A DNA stretch of 6,221 bases from Campylobacteraceae bacterium (lineage in GTDB: Bacteria > Campylobacterota > Campylobacteria > Campylobacterales > Sulfurovaceae). The DNA lies in assembly GCA_027081065.1 (NCBI GenBank), contig JALWLW010000026.1, positions 1 through 6,221 on the forward strand. Direction: 5' to 3'. Numbering within the stretch: position 1 is the stretch's first letter; the number at the start of each line of letters is the position of its first letter. A program made the position numbers and the translations under genes. This document shows positions 1 to 5,932 of this stretch, piece by piece. The notes below the pieces were generated by a model. The model had not been told where the DNA came from and searched no databases. It saw only the letters and a program-made list of their open reading frames with translations.

Positions 1-47
1 ATTTGTGATTTAATTCATATTTAATAGAATAATTAAAGGTATTACAA

Positions 48-674
48 ATGGCAAGATATAGAGGTCCAGTTGAAAAACTAGAGCGAAGACTTGGTGTTGA
101 TCTCGGCTTAAAAGGTGAGAGAAGACTAGCAGGTAAATCAGCTTTAGAAAAAAGACCATACCCACCAGGGCAACATGGTCAAAGAAGAACAAAGTTAAGT
201 GAATATGGTGAACAGCTTCAAGAGAAGCAAAAAGCTAAATTTATGTATGGTGTTTCTGAAAAACAATTTAGAGCACTTTTTGCAGAAGCAAAAAGACAAG
301 ATGGAAATACAGGGGCAACTCTTATTCAACTTCTTGAACAAAGACTTGATAATGTAGTTTATAGAATGGGTTTTGCAACAACTAGAAGATTTGCAAGACA
401 ACTTACTAACCATGGACACATTTTAGTTGATGGTAAAAGAGTTGATATCCCTTCTTTTAGAGTTAAGCCTGGTCAGAAAATTGAGATTAGAGAAAAGTCT
501 AAAGCAAATCCACAAGTTGTAAGAGCAATGGAATTAACTAACCAAACTGGTATGGTTGAGTGGGTTGATGTTGAAAAAGATAAACTTTTTGGAATTTTTA
601 CGAGAGTTCCAAACAGAGATGAGATTTCAATTCCAGTAGAAGAGCGTTTAATCGTAGAACTTTATTCTAAATAG
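48..674 (+). CDS. rpsD: 30S ribosomal protein S4
   Basis: S4 is a primary 16S rRNA-binding protein that nucleates assembly of the 30S body and contributes to decoding accuracy. The 208-residue product is close to the usual length (about 206 in E. coli). It begins [14 protein letters not shown] and carries the family signature PPGQHGQRR near residues 39-47. An S4 RNA-binding domain spans about residues 98-160, starting [12 protein letters not shown], and the protein ends in the typical LIVELYSK. It contains no cysteine, so it is the zinc-free form of S4. The ATG is preceded by AAAGG at 35-39, eight bases upstream, a normal ribosome binding site. It is followed 27 bases later by rpoA, as in the classical alpha operon (rpsM-rpsK-rpsD-rpoA-rplQ). 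No promoter is visible in the 47 bases upstream, so it is probably transcribed from upstream ribosomal genes. In E. coli S4 represses its own operon translationally; I cannot show that here. Confidence 0.98.
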   Translation: MARYRGPVEKLERRLGVDLGLKGERRLAGKSALEKRPYPPGQHGQRRTKLSEYGEQLQEKQKAKFMYGVSEKQFRALFAEAKRQDGNTGATLIQLLEQRLDNVVYRMGFATTRRFARQLTNHGHILVDGKRVDIPSFRVKPGQKIEIREKSKANPQVVRAMELTNQTGMVEWVDVEKDKLFGIFTRVPNRDEISIPVEERLIVELYSK

Positions 675-701
675 TAGTTTCGAAAATAAAAAAGGCAAAG
701 A

Positions 702-1703
702 ATGAAAAAAATTAAAGTAGCACCATCACTTCCAGAAAACGTTGAAGTAAACGAACTGGGTGAAAACAGATCTGAAGTTATTGCCTACCCTTTTGAAAGT
801 GGTTATGCCATTACTTTAGCACACCCTTTACGAAGACTTATTTTAGGATCTTCAATAGGGTATGCACCTATTTCAGTTAAAATTGAGGGTGCAGCTCATG
901 AGTTTGACAGCGTTCGTGGTATGCACGAAGATGTTGCTGTATTTATCATTAACCTTAAAAACATTCGTTTTAAACTTGCCGAAGGTGTTGAGAGATTAGA
1001 AGTTTCTTATAACTTTTCTGGACCAAGAGAAATCACAGCTACTGATTTAGTCAATGATGATGTTGAAATTGTTAACCCTGATGCTTTTTTAGCAACACTT
1101 AATGAAGATGCAATATTAAACTTTACAGTAGTCATTGCTCAAGGTTTAGGGTATGTTCAAAGTGAAGACTTAAGAGATGAAGTTGAATCTGATAGCATCG
1201 CCTTAGATGCTTTTTTTACTCCTGTAAAAAAAGCAAATTATGACATTCAAAATGTTTTGGTTGAAGATAACCCGAACTATGAGAAAATTATTTTTGATAT
1301 TGAAACAGATGGTCAAGTTAGCCCTGTAGATGCATTTACTAATGCATTGGAAACAATGTATAAACAGCTTTCAGTCTTTAATGGAGTGCTTGATGTTGAA
1401 ATCAATGCAACACCTATTAAGCGAAGTAATGATGACTCTGAGATTAAAGCTTATCTTGAGCCAATTGAATCTCTAGGATTATCAGCACGTTCATTTAATT
1501 CACTTGATAGAGCTGGAATGAAAGTTGTTGGAGAGTTAGTACTTATGACCACAACAGAGATTAAAAATATTAAAAATCTTGGTAAGAAATCGTTAGATGA
1601 AATAGCTGAGTGTTTAGAAAATCTTGGTTATGGTGAAGATTTTGAACTAGCAGATAGTACAAGAGTAAATCTTGTTAAAAAAATTGAGCAGCTTAAAGAA
1701 TAA
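702..1703 (+). CDS. rpoA: DNA-directed RNA polymerase subunit alpha
   Basis: Alpha dimerises to seed assembly of core RNA polymerase, and its C-terminal domain contacts UP elements and activators. The product is 333 residues, a normal length. The N-terminal domain (about 1-235) contains HPLRRLILGS at 41-50, equivalent to the NALRRILLSS assembly motif of E. coli, followed by KIEGAAHEFDSVRGMHED at 60-77. A linker around 238-250 leads to the C-terminal domain, about 251-310. There LSARSFN (260-266) places R263 at the DNA-contacting arginine (R265 of E. coli), and NLGKKSL (292-298) is the conserved helix-hairpin element. A charged tail of about 20 residues follows. The AHPLRR wording and the GYAPISVKIEG segment match what I know of Helicobacter and Campylobacter alpha. 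The start has AAAGG at 691-695, six bases before the ATG. It sits between rpsD and rplQ in the alpha operon. Confidence 0.98.
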   Translation: MKKIKVAPSLPENVEVNELGENRSEVIAYPFESGYAITLAHPLRRLILGSSIGYAPISVKIEGAAHEFDSVRGMHEDVAVFIINLKNIRFKLAEGVERLEVSYNFSGPREITATDLVNDDVEIVNPDAFLATLNEDAILNFTVVIAQGLGYVQSEDLRDEVESDSIALDAFFTPVKKANYDIQNVLVEDNPNYEKIIFDIETDGQVSPVDAFTNALETMYKQLSVFNGVLDVEINATPIKRSNDDSEIKAYLEPIESLGLSARSFNSLDRAGMKVVGELVLMTTTEIKNIKNLGKKSLDEIAECLENLGYGEDFELADSTRVNLVKKIEQLKE

Positions 1704-1724
1704 GCTCTAAACAAAGGAACATAG

Positions 1725-2072
1725 ATGAGACATAAACATGGATACCGTAAGCTTAGCAGAACTTCTGCTCACAGAGCTGCGTTACTAAAAAACCTTTCTA
1801 TTGCTCTTATTAAATATGGTAAGATAGAAACAACTTTACCAAAAGCAAAAGAGCTTAGTAGATATTTTGAAAAACTTATTACTAAAGGTTTAAGTGGAGA
1901 GAATGCTCATAGAGCAGTATTTGCACTTTTACAAGATAAAGAGTGTACGAATAAATTGGTTACAGAAATTTCTCCAGAGTATGCTGAGAGAAATGGTGGT
2001 TATACAAGAATCATCAAAACACGTATGAGACGTGGTGATGCTGCACCAATGGCAATTATTGAATTAGTATAA
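1725..2072 (+). CDS. rplQ: 50S ribosomal protein L17
   Basis: L17 is a large-subunit protein located near the peptide exit region. The 115-residue product is a typical short bacterial L17. It opens with [17 protein letters not shown] and shows [11 protein letters not shown] near residues 37-47. The family's RNGGYTRI segment lies near 89-96 and the C-terminal block [13 protein letters not shown] near 102-114. The ATG has AAAGGA at 1713-1718, six bases upstream. Only 21 bases separate it from the rpoA stop, so the two are cotranscribed. It is the last gene of the alpha operon here, as in most bacteria, and a strong intrinsic terminator starts 14 bases after its stop codon. Confidence 0.98.
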   Translation: MRHKHGYRKLSRTSAHRAALLKNLSIALIKYGKIETTLPKAKELSRYFEKLITKGLSGENAHRAVFALLQDKECTNKLVTEISPEYAERNGGYTRIIKTRMRRGDAAPMAIIELV

Positions 2073-2085
2073 TCCTCTTTCTTCC

Positions 2086-2130
2086 AACTTTAAGGAGAAA
2101 TATCTTCTTAAAGTTCTTTTTATATATTTT
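2086..2130 (+). terminator. Intrinsic terminator of the rpsD-rpoA-rplQ operon
   Basis: A 13-base-pair stem (2086-2098 with 2103-2115) has 12 Watson-Crick pairs and one G-T wobble around the four-base loop AATA. It is followed by a T-rich tract, CTTTTTATATATTTT (2116-2130). This is the standard form of a Rho-independent terminator on the plus strand. The other side of the stem is purine-rich when read on the minus strand, so termination should act in one direction. It separates the ribosomal operon from the small ORF at 2221. Confidence 0.9.
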
Positions 2131-2183
2131 CCCCTTTAATAGCAATTTTTATAATTTTTAATTTTATTTTAAAAAAATATTAT

Positions 2184-2189
2184 TATAAT
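2184..2189 (+). promoter_or_regulatory. Candidate -10 box for the 30-codon ORF
   Basis: A perfect TATAAT lies 31 bases before the ATG at 2221, within a strongly A/T-rich stretch and downstream of the rplQ terminator. Transcription would start near 2196, leaving a leader of about 25 bases that contains the ribosome binding site. No good -35 hexamer is present at the right distance. That is common in Campylobacterota sigma-70 promoters, but it also means a chance match in A/T-rich DNA cannot be excluded. Confidence 0.5.
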
Positions 2190-2220
2190 GAAAAAACTAA
2201 GGTATATTAAAGGAGTTATA

Positions 2221-2313
2221 ATGAAGAGAGTGTTTACAAAGGTGTTTAAATTCATTTTTTTTAAAAGTGAAAGAAAGTTACCATCAATTGAAATACAACT
2301 GATGAAGTTGTAA
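2221..2313 (+). CDS. Putative 30-residue basic small protein
   Basis: An open frame of 30 codons starts at ATG 2221 and stops at TAA 2311-2313. Its strongest support is the ribosome binding site AAAGGAG at 2209-2215, five bases before the ATG and better than the sites of the ribosomal genes nearby, plus a TATAAT at 2184-2189. The peptide starts MKRVFTKVFKFIFFK and ends EIQLMKL. It has eight lysine/arginine residues against two glutamates and a short aromatic hydrophobic core (FKFIFF), so it might lie on a membrane or bind nucleic acid. It is too short for a convincing transmembrane helix and I recognise no family. It runs convergently into the DUF2062 gene, with 16 bases between the stops. 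It could instead be the remnant of a longer gene or a chance ORF behind a fortuitous AAAGGAG. Function unknown. Confidence 0.5.
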   Translation: MKRVFTKVFKFIFFKSERKLPSIEIQLMKL

Positions 2314-2329
2314 TGTTTTAAACATAAAT

Positions 2330-2836
2330 TTATTTTGTAAATTTTAAAAATCGTCTTTTTCTGTGAGATTTTTCTTTCTCTACAGAATCAATCCACAACT
2401 TATTGATAATAAAATAAATAATAGTTGAAACCCCTATTGAGTAAGGTATTGTACCAACATAGAGTGGTATAATGATTCTATTCCAGTTATTGGAAAACCA
2501 ATCTAAACTTAACTCAATATCTTTTATACTATCCATCCCTAATAACATAATTCCTGTTTGGTATTCCATATAATACATAAGAGGCATGGTTAATGGATTG
2601 GACAGCCAAACCATGGAAATGGCAATAGGTACATTAAACTTAATGAAGGGCGTAACAGCTAAAACGGCTAACATTTGCATGGGCATTGGAATAAATCCCC
2701 AAAAGAGACCTATTAATATACCTCTTGAAATAGATTTTCTATTAATACAAAGGTATTCATTAGGAATTTTATATTGTTTAATAAATTTTTTTATTTTAGG
2801 GTTACTTTTTTTCTTTTTAAATATTTTTCGAATCAT
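2330..2836 (-). CDS. DUF2062 family integral membrane protein
   Basis: The 168-residue product matches the DUF2062 pattern (Pfam PF09835). There is a lysine-rich cytoplasmic-looking start (MIRKIFKKKK), then RGILIGLFWGFIPMPMQML at 38-56, the family hallmark in which glycines and prolines break a membrane segment. SNPLTMPLMYY follows at 79-89, the most conserved family motif. Likely membrane segments are about 36-63, 69-92 and 119-146, and a basic tail (HRKRRFLKFTK) ends the protein. The family's biochemical role is not established; it is presumed to be an inner-membrane protein. The start at 2836 has no convincing ribosome binding site, but the next methionine (residue 51) would remove the first membrane segment, so M1 is retained. 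The gene is a single unit, divergent from the nifU operon and convergent with the small ORF. Confidence 0.88.
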   Translation of the reverse strand: MIRKIFKKKKSNPKIKKFIKQYKIPNEYLCINRKSISRGILIGLFWGFIPMPMQMLAVLAVTPFIKFNVPIAISMVWLSNPLTMPLMYYMEYQTGIMLLGMDSIKDIELSLDWFSNNWNRIIIPLYVGTIPYSIGVSTIIYFIINKLWIDSVEKEKSHRKRRFLKFTK

Positions 2837-2841
2837 GTTGT

Positions 2842-2870
2842 ATTTTAATCTCTATAACTTTATGTTTCAA
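2842..2870 (-). promoter_or_regulatory. Candidate promoter of the DUF2062 gene
   Basis: Read on the minus strand, TTGAAA (2870-2865) and TAAAAT (2847-2842) are separated by exactly 17 bases, each one base from the sigma-70 consensus. The -10 lies only five bases before the ATG, so transcription would begin at or next to the start codon. Placement is by hexamer match only. Confidence 0.4.
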
Positions 2871-2931
2871 TGAAAGATACGTGAATTTATGGGAAGAGCC
2901 TTAAGGTGAGGGGAAAAGTTAGCACTAGGGC

Positions 2932-2960
2932 TTGACAAAGTTTTAAATATAATGTATAAA
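2932..2960 (+). promoter_or_regulatory. Promoter of the nifU-TPR-murE operon
   Basis: A perfect -35 hexamer TTGACA (2932-2937) is followed after 17 bases by TATAAA (2955-2960). The predicted start is near 2967, about 11 bases before the ribosome binding site AAGGAG at 2978. A second box, TATAAT (2948-2953), is a better hexamer but sits only 10 bases from the TTGACA. It could work as a -35-independent -10, which Campylobacterota often use. Either choice places transcription just upstream of the nifU-like gene. Confidence 0.7.
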
Positions 2961-2977
2961 TAGATTAATTATATATG

Positions 2978-2983
2978 AAGGAG
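2978..2983 (+). promoter_or_regulatory. Ribosome binding site that selects GTG start of nifU-like gene
   Basis: AAGGAG at 2978-2983 lies six bases before GTG 2990, which is ideal spacing. It lies inside the reading frame if the upstream ATG at 2975 is used. That ATG has no Shine-Dalgarno sequence of its own and would be only about eight bases from the predicted transcript start. The site therefore argues for initiation at GTG. Confidence 0.75.
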
Positions 2984-2989
2984 AAGCCT

Positions 2990-3268
2990 GTGCTTCCATT
3001 TACTGATGATGAATTGCAACCCATAGTTTCAAGTATGATTGAAAAAGCTAGAGTATGGATAAAAAAAGATGGGGGGGACATTACCTTATTAGATATTAAA
3101 AATGGTAAAGTTTTTGTACAACTTCAAGGTGCGTGTGTTGGCTGTGGAAGTTCGGGAACAACGATTAAGTATGGAATTGAAAAAGAGATGAAAACAATGA
3201 TTCATCCTGATATTATTGTCGAAAATGTACCTCATGGTATGGAAGATAAACTCGAAGAGTTAGGATAA
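2990..3268 (+). CDS. NifU-like C-terminal domain Fe-S scaffold/carrier protein
   Basis: The product is a stand-alone NifU C-terminal-type domain (Pfam PF01106), which binds an Fe-S cluster between subunits of a dimer and passes it to target proteins in the cytoplasm. Read from GTG 2990 it has 92 residues and starts MLPFTDDELQ. The conserved DGGD motif is at 27-30 and the cluster-binding CVGC at 49-52, in the setting GACVGCGSSGTTIKYGIE that is typical of the family. No IscU-like or A-type domain is fused, so it resembles the short Campylobacterota NifU homologues rather than full-length NifU or NfuA. The longer in-frame start at ATG 2975 would add five residues (MKEKP) but buries the ribosome binding site. 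The gene follows its own promoter and is the first of an operon. The next gene starts three bases after its stop and uses AGGA within the end of this gene, suggesting coupled translation. Confidence 0.9.
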   Translation: MLPFTDDELQPIVSSMIEKARVWIKKDGGDITLLDIKNGKVFVQLQGACVGCGSSGTTIKYGIEKEMKTMIHPDIIVENVPHGMEDKLEELG

Positions 3269-3271
3269 CTA

Positions 3272-3856
3272 ATGGCAAAAATAAGTCTTAATACATTATT
3301 AACAAGAGCTGAAGAGCAATTTACTTCAGGAAAATATGAAAATGCATTAAGAACTTACGGGTTGCTTTTAAATGATTATCCTTCTGATTCAGATGCTCAG
3401 ATTGGTGTCTATTTATGTGACATAGGTTTGGAAAGTGCTGATGAAGCACAAGCACTGTTTGATTATTATCAGATTATTAAAAATGAACAGAGTGATGCTA
3501 AAGAAGTAATGGTTAACTTATTATCAACTTTAGATATTAGTCAAGGACAAGTAGCTGAGCTACTAAATGCTGATGAAGATAAAGCTGAATATAAAAATGG
3601 TATAGGCTATGAAGATTTTTTACAATTTATCGATGAACGTGGTAGTTTTAAAAGAGCATTTGAAGATATTATGTTCTCTACAAGGGTAATTTTAAAAAAT
3701 AAAGAAGAGTATATACTATTTATTACAGTACTTATTGAACGAGGACAAATTGAGTTAGCAACACAATTTTTAGATTCTTTAAGTAATAGTTTTGCTAATG
3801 ATCAGGAAATTTATGCTTTGTATCATAAGCTTAAAGAGTATAAAAATAGAGCATAA
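3272..3856 (+). CDS. TPR-like repeat protein of unknown function, between nifU and murE
   Basis: A 194-residue, soluble, acidic and apparently all-helical protein with no signal peptide. Residues about 13-38 fit one tetratricopeptide repeat (FTSGKYENALRTYGLLLNDYP, showing the G-x-Y-x-x-A-L and final proline pattern). Residues about 148-180 (ITVLIERGQIELATQFLDSL) resemble a second, weaker one. The middle, 70-125, is acidic and shows no motif I know. TPR folds usually mediate protein binding, so an adaptor role is plausible but not shown. The ATG lies three bases after the nifU-like stop, with AGGA at 3262-3265 six bases before it. murE follows 25 bases downstream. I recall an uncharacterised gene in the same place in Campylobacter jejuni (between its nifU-like gene and murE), which would make this a conserved lineage-specific partner rather than a passenger. 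Specific function unknown. Confidence 0.8.
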   Translation: MAKISLNTLLTRAEEQFTSGKYENALRTYGLLLNDYPSDSDAQIGVYLCDIGLESADEAQALFDYYQIIKNEQSDAKEVMVNLLSTLDISQGQVAELLNADEDKAEYKNGIGYEDFLQFIDERGSFKRAFEDIMFSTRVILKNKEEYILFITVLIERGQIELATQFLDSLSNSFANDQEIYALYHKLKEYKNRA

Positions 3857-3881
3857 AAACAATCTTTAAAAAGAATATTAT

Positions 3882-5180
3882 ATGACAATAGATTACAATG
3901 TAGATAACTTTAAGTATCTTACCGATGATACTACAGCAATTAATAGTGAAACAAAATTTCTTTTAACAGCACAAAATAGAAAATATTTTCAGAATTTAAA
4001 AGAAAAAGTTACTTATATTACTCCTTTTGAACTTATTGATTTATGGGCTTTAAAAGCTTTAAAGGTAGTTGGAGTAACTGGTACAAATGGTAAAACAACT
4101 GTCACAGCAGCTATCTATTCATTTCTTTTAGACTTGGGTGAAAAACCAGCACTTTTAGGAACAAGAGGCTTTTTTGTTAACGATGAACGTATTGAAGAAA
4201 AGTCCATGACAACTCCTTCTATACTACATATTTTAGCTGCTATGAAAGTTGCTAGAGAAAAGGGTGGAAATTATTTCATTATGGAAGTGAGCTCTCATGC
4301 CATTGAGCAAGAGCGTATAGAGGGGCTTGAATTTGCATTAAAAATTCATACCAATGTTACCTCTGACCACCTCGATTATCATGGAACGGTTGAGGAGTAC
4401 CGAAGAGTAAAAAGTCTCTTTTTTTCTGATGAATCTCCTAAGCTTTTAAATAAGGATGATATTAAAAATATTACTTATAATCCTAAAAATGCACAAAGTT
4501 ATGGTGTTGATGAGCCTGCTACTTTTAAGGTACAAGCTTTTTCACTTCAAAATGGTATTACAGCTGGAATTAAGCACTTAAGTACAGAAGCTACTTTTCA
4601 TTCTCCGATGGTTGGCTTGTTTAATTTATTTAACTTAATGGCTGCGATTGGGGCATGTACTATGCTAACAGGCAAAAATGTTATGGAGATTTGTGAAGTG
4701 GTCTCAAATTTTGCAGGAGTGGCCGGACGGATGGAAGTGGTTTCTCAAGATCCTTTGGTCATTGTAGACTTTGCTCATACTGATGATGGGATGATTCAAG
4801 TACTTGACAGTATGAAAGACCGAGAAATAGCCGTTGTTTTTGGAGCTGGTGGAGATCGTGACCAAGGCAAGCGACCTCGTATGGGTGCAGTGGCTGCTAA
4901 GTTTGCTAAAAAAGTCTATGTCACTTCTGACAATCCACGCTCTGAAGCACCTGAGGAGATATTAAAAGATATTTTGTCTGGAATTAAAGACCAAAGCAAT
5001 ACCCGTGCTATGGTAGATAGGGCTTTTGCCATTCAAGAAGCACTCAATGAGCTAGAAGAGGGTGAAGTGCTGATGATACTTGGAAAAGGGGATGAAGATA
5101 CCATGGAAATTAATGGTGAGAAGATTCATTTTGATGACAGAGAGATTGTTAGGGCTCTATTAGAAGAGATGGATAATTAA
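3882..5180 (+). CDS. murE: UDP-N-acetylmuramoyl-L-alanyl-D-glutamate--2,6-diaminopimelate ligase
   Basis: MurE uses ATP to add the third amino acid of the peptidoglycan stem peptide in the cytoplasm. The 432-residue product has the ATP-binding loop GVTGTNGKTT at 64-73, TTPS at 110-113 for the UDP-MurNAc substrate, and MEVSSHA at 134-140. DYHGTVEEYRRVKSLFF (165-181) contains K177, the expected carbamylated lysine. AGRME is at 281-285, VDFAHTDDGM at 295-304, and DNPR at 350-353. DNPR marks enzymes that add meso-diaminopimelate rather than lysine. GKGDED lies near 401-406. The protein is short for MurE (usually about 480-500) because only about 63 residues precede the ATP loop; I recall Campylobacterota MurE as short too. 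The Shine-Dalgarno is weak (AAAAAGAA in the 25-base gap), so translation may depend partly on the upstream gene. It is the last gene of the operon visible here. Confidence 0.96.
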   Translation: MTIDYNVDNFKYLTDDTTAINSETKFLLTAQNRKYFQNLKEKVTYITPFELIDLWALKALKVVGVTGTNGKTTVTAAIYSFLLDLGEKPALLGTRGFFVNDERIEEKSMTTPSILHILAAMKVAREKGGNYFIMEVSSHAIEQERIEGLEFALKIHTNVTSDHLDYHGTVEEYRRVKSLFFSDESPKLLNKDDIKNITYNPKNAQSYGVDEPATFKVQAFSLQNGITAGIKHLSTEATFHSPMVGLFNLFNLMAAIGACTMLTGKNVMEICEVVSNFAGVAGRMEVVSQDPLVIVDFAHTDDGMIQVLDSMKDREIAVVFGAGGDRDQGKRPRMGAVAAKFAKKVYVTSDNPRSEAPEEILKDILSGIKDQSNTRAMVDRAFAIQEALNELEEGEVLMILGKGDEDTMEINGEKIHFDDREIVRALLEEMDN

Positions 5181-5911
5181 TTGTCTATCGAATAGATAAT
5201 CTCTGTTTTATTTTTCTTTGTTTGAATCTCTTTTATAGTTAAATTTTCAATAGAAAGTTTCATAAACTCTTCTAAACTATTTATGTTTGAAATCGCTACT
5301 TCTCGTAAAACAATACCTCTATAGGCTTTTGCCCAATGACTTACAACTTTTCCATTTTTAATAAATTTTAAAGTTGTATACTCTTTAGTAGGCTTATAAA
5401 ATTTATCATAAAATCCAGCACGTAAATCTAAAATATCCTCGTCTTCTAAATAGCTTTCAAGTAGGTGACTCTGTTCTTTATAGAGTTTTTCAGGTTTTAA
5501 CTCTCCAATAGTTGTCCCTTGTTTTAAACGATACTCTGGAATCATATCATCAGCACGAATAAAGCCAAAAAGATTAGAACATAAAATGACATTGTTATCT
5601 ATATATTTTTTTGGATTGGCATTGAGTTCATTATAGTTTAAATAATCAAAAGCCACCCCTGTGTAACGCTCAATTGCTTTCATGGTTAGCTCATGAATAA
5701 TATCTCTGTTATGATAGTTAATGTCTGCTTCTTTTTTTAGTCCAAACATTTTTGTGAGTTCTTCAAGCTTGTTTTTTTGTAAAATATTCATGTAGTGATG
5801 TAAAAGCATTTTTCTAGTGGGTGTTAATTCTGAAAAAAGTAAATTTTCTAAAGAGAATTTTTCACAGCCTCCATGAGTTTTTGTTTCACTGGGAGCTAGA
5901 AGAATTTTCAT
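5177..5911 (-). CDS. yaaA: YaaA family peroxide stress protein (DUF328/UPF0246)
   Basis: The 244-residue product belongs to the YaaA family (Pfam PF03883). In E. coli YaaA is induced by hydrogen peroxide through OxyR and lowers free intracellular iron, limiting oxidative DNA damage; its exact chemistry is unsettled. Family features here are MKILLAPSETK at the start (E. coli MLILISPAKT), YTGVAFDYL at 83-91, and NLFGFIRADDMIPEYRLKQG at 113-132, equivalent to the [20 protein letters not shown] block. DLRAGFYDKF is at 162-171 and WAKAYRG at 193-199, equivalent to YAKKARG. Length is near the usual 250. The ATG has AAGG (plus-strand 5918-5921) six bases upstream and an extended -10 promoter close by. 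It is convergent with murE, sharing the TTAA that holds both stops, and divergent from the tRNA unit. I see no clear OxyR, PerR or Fur site by eye. Confidence 0.93.
   Translation of the reverse strand: MKILLAPSETKTHGGCEKFSLENLLFSELTPTRKMLLHHYMNILQKNKLEELTKMFGLKKEADINYHNRDIIHELTMKAIERYTGVAFDYLNYNELNANPKKYIDNNVILCSNLFGFIRADDMIPEYRLKQGTTIGELKPEKLYKEQSHLLESYLEDEDILDLRAGFYDKFYKPTKEYTTLKFIKNGKVVSHWAKAYRGIVLREVAISNINSLEEFMKLSIENLTIKEIQTKKNKTEIIYSIDN
5180..5218 (+). terminator. Probable intrinsic terminator after murE, inside the yaaA 3' end
   Basis: A nine-pair stem (5180-5188 with 5192-5200, one G-T wobble) closes a CGA loop and is followed by CTCTG and a T-rich run (5206-5218). It begins at the last base of the murE stop codon. 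The five-base gap before the T run weakens it. On the minus strand the hairpin is followed by AATTAATTATCC, a poor T tract, so it would serve murE better than yaaA. The sequence also encodes the last residues of YaaA. Confidence 0.6.
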
Positions 5912-5932
5912 GATAAACCTTGTTTTTTAAGA

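Noticed and set aside
1..47. End of rpsK or a promoter at the left edge
   Set aside because: No frame ends in the expected basic S11 tail and no sigma-70 pair is visible. It appears to be plain intergenic DNA holding the rpsD ribosome binding site.
10..192. Minus-strand open frame of about 60 codons overlapping rpsD
   Set aside because: It lies almost entirely antisense to an unmistakable rpsD, has low-complexity hydrophobic content derived from A/T-rich codons, and shows no family resemblance.
195..419. Minus-strand open frame of 74 codons within rpsD
   Set aside because: Serine-, lysine- and cysteine-rich shadow of the rpsD coding strand with no recognisable motif.
2346..2373. Seven-pair inverted repeat AAAAATC/GATTTTT as a terminator for the small ORF or DUF2062
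   Set aside because: The loop is 14 bases, the stem is nearly all A-T, and it lies within the DUF2062 coding region. It is too weak to call; no convincing terminator was found for either convergent gene.
2586..2873. Plus-strand open frame of 95 codons opposite DUF2062
   Set aside because: The minus-strand frame has clear DUF2062 motifs (SNPLTMPLMYY and the glycine/proline-broken membrane segment). The plus frame only mirrors them and lacks a ribosome binding site.
2932..2953. TTGACA paired with TATAAT (2948-2953) as a conventional promoter
   Set aside because: The spacing is only 10 bases. TATAAA at 2955-2960 has the proper 17-base spacing, though TATAAT could still act as a -35-independent box.
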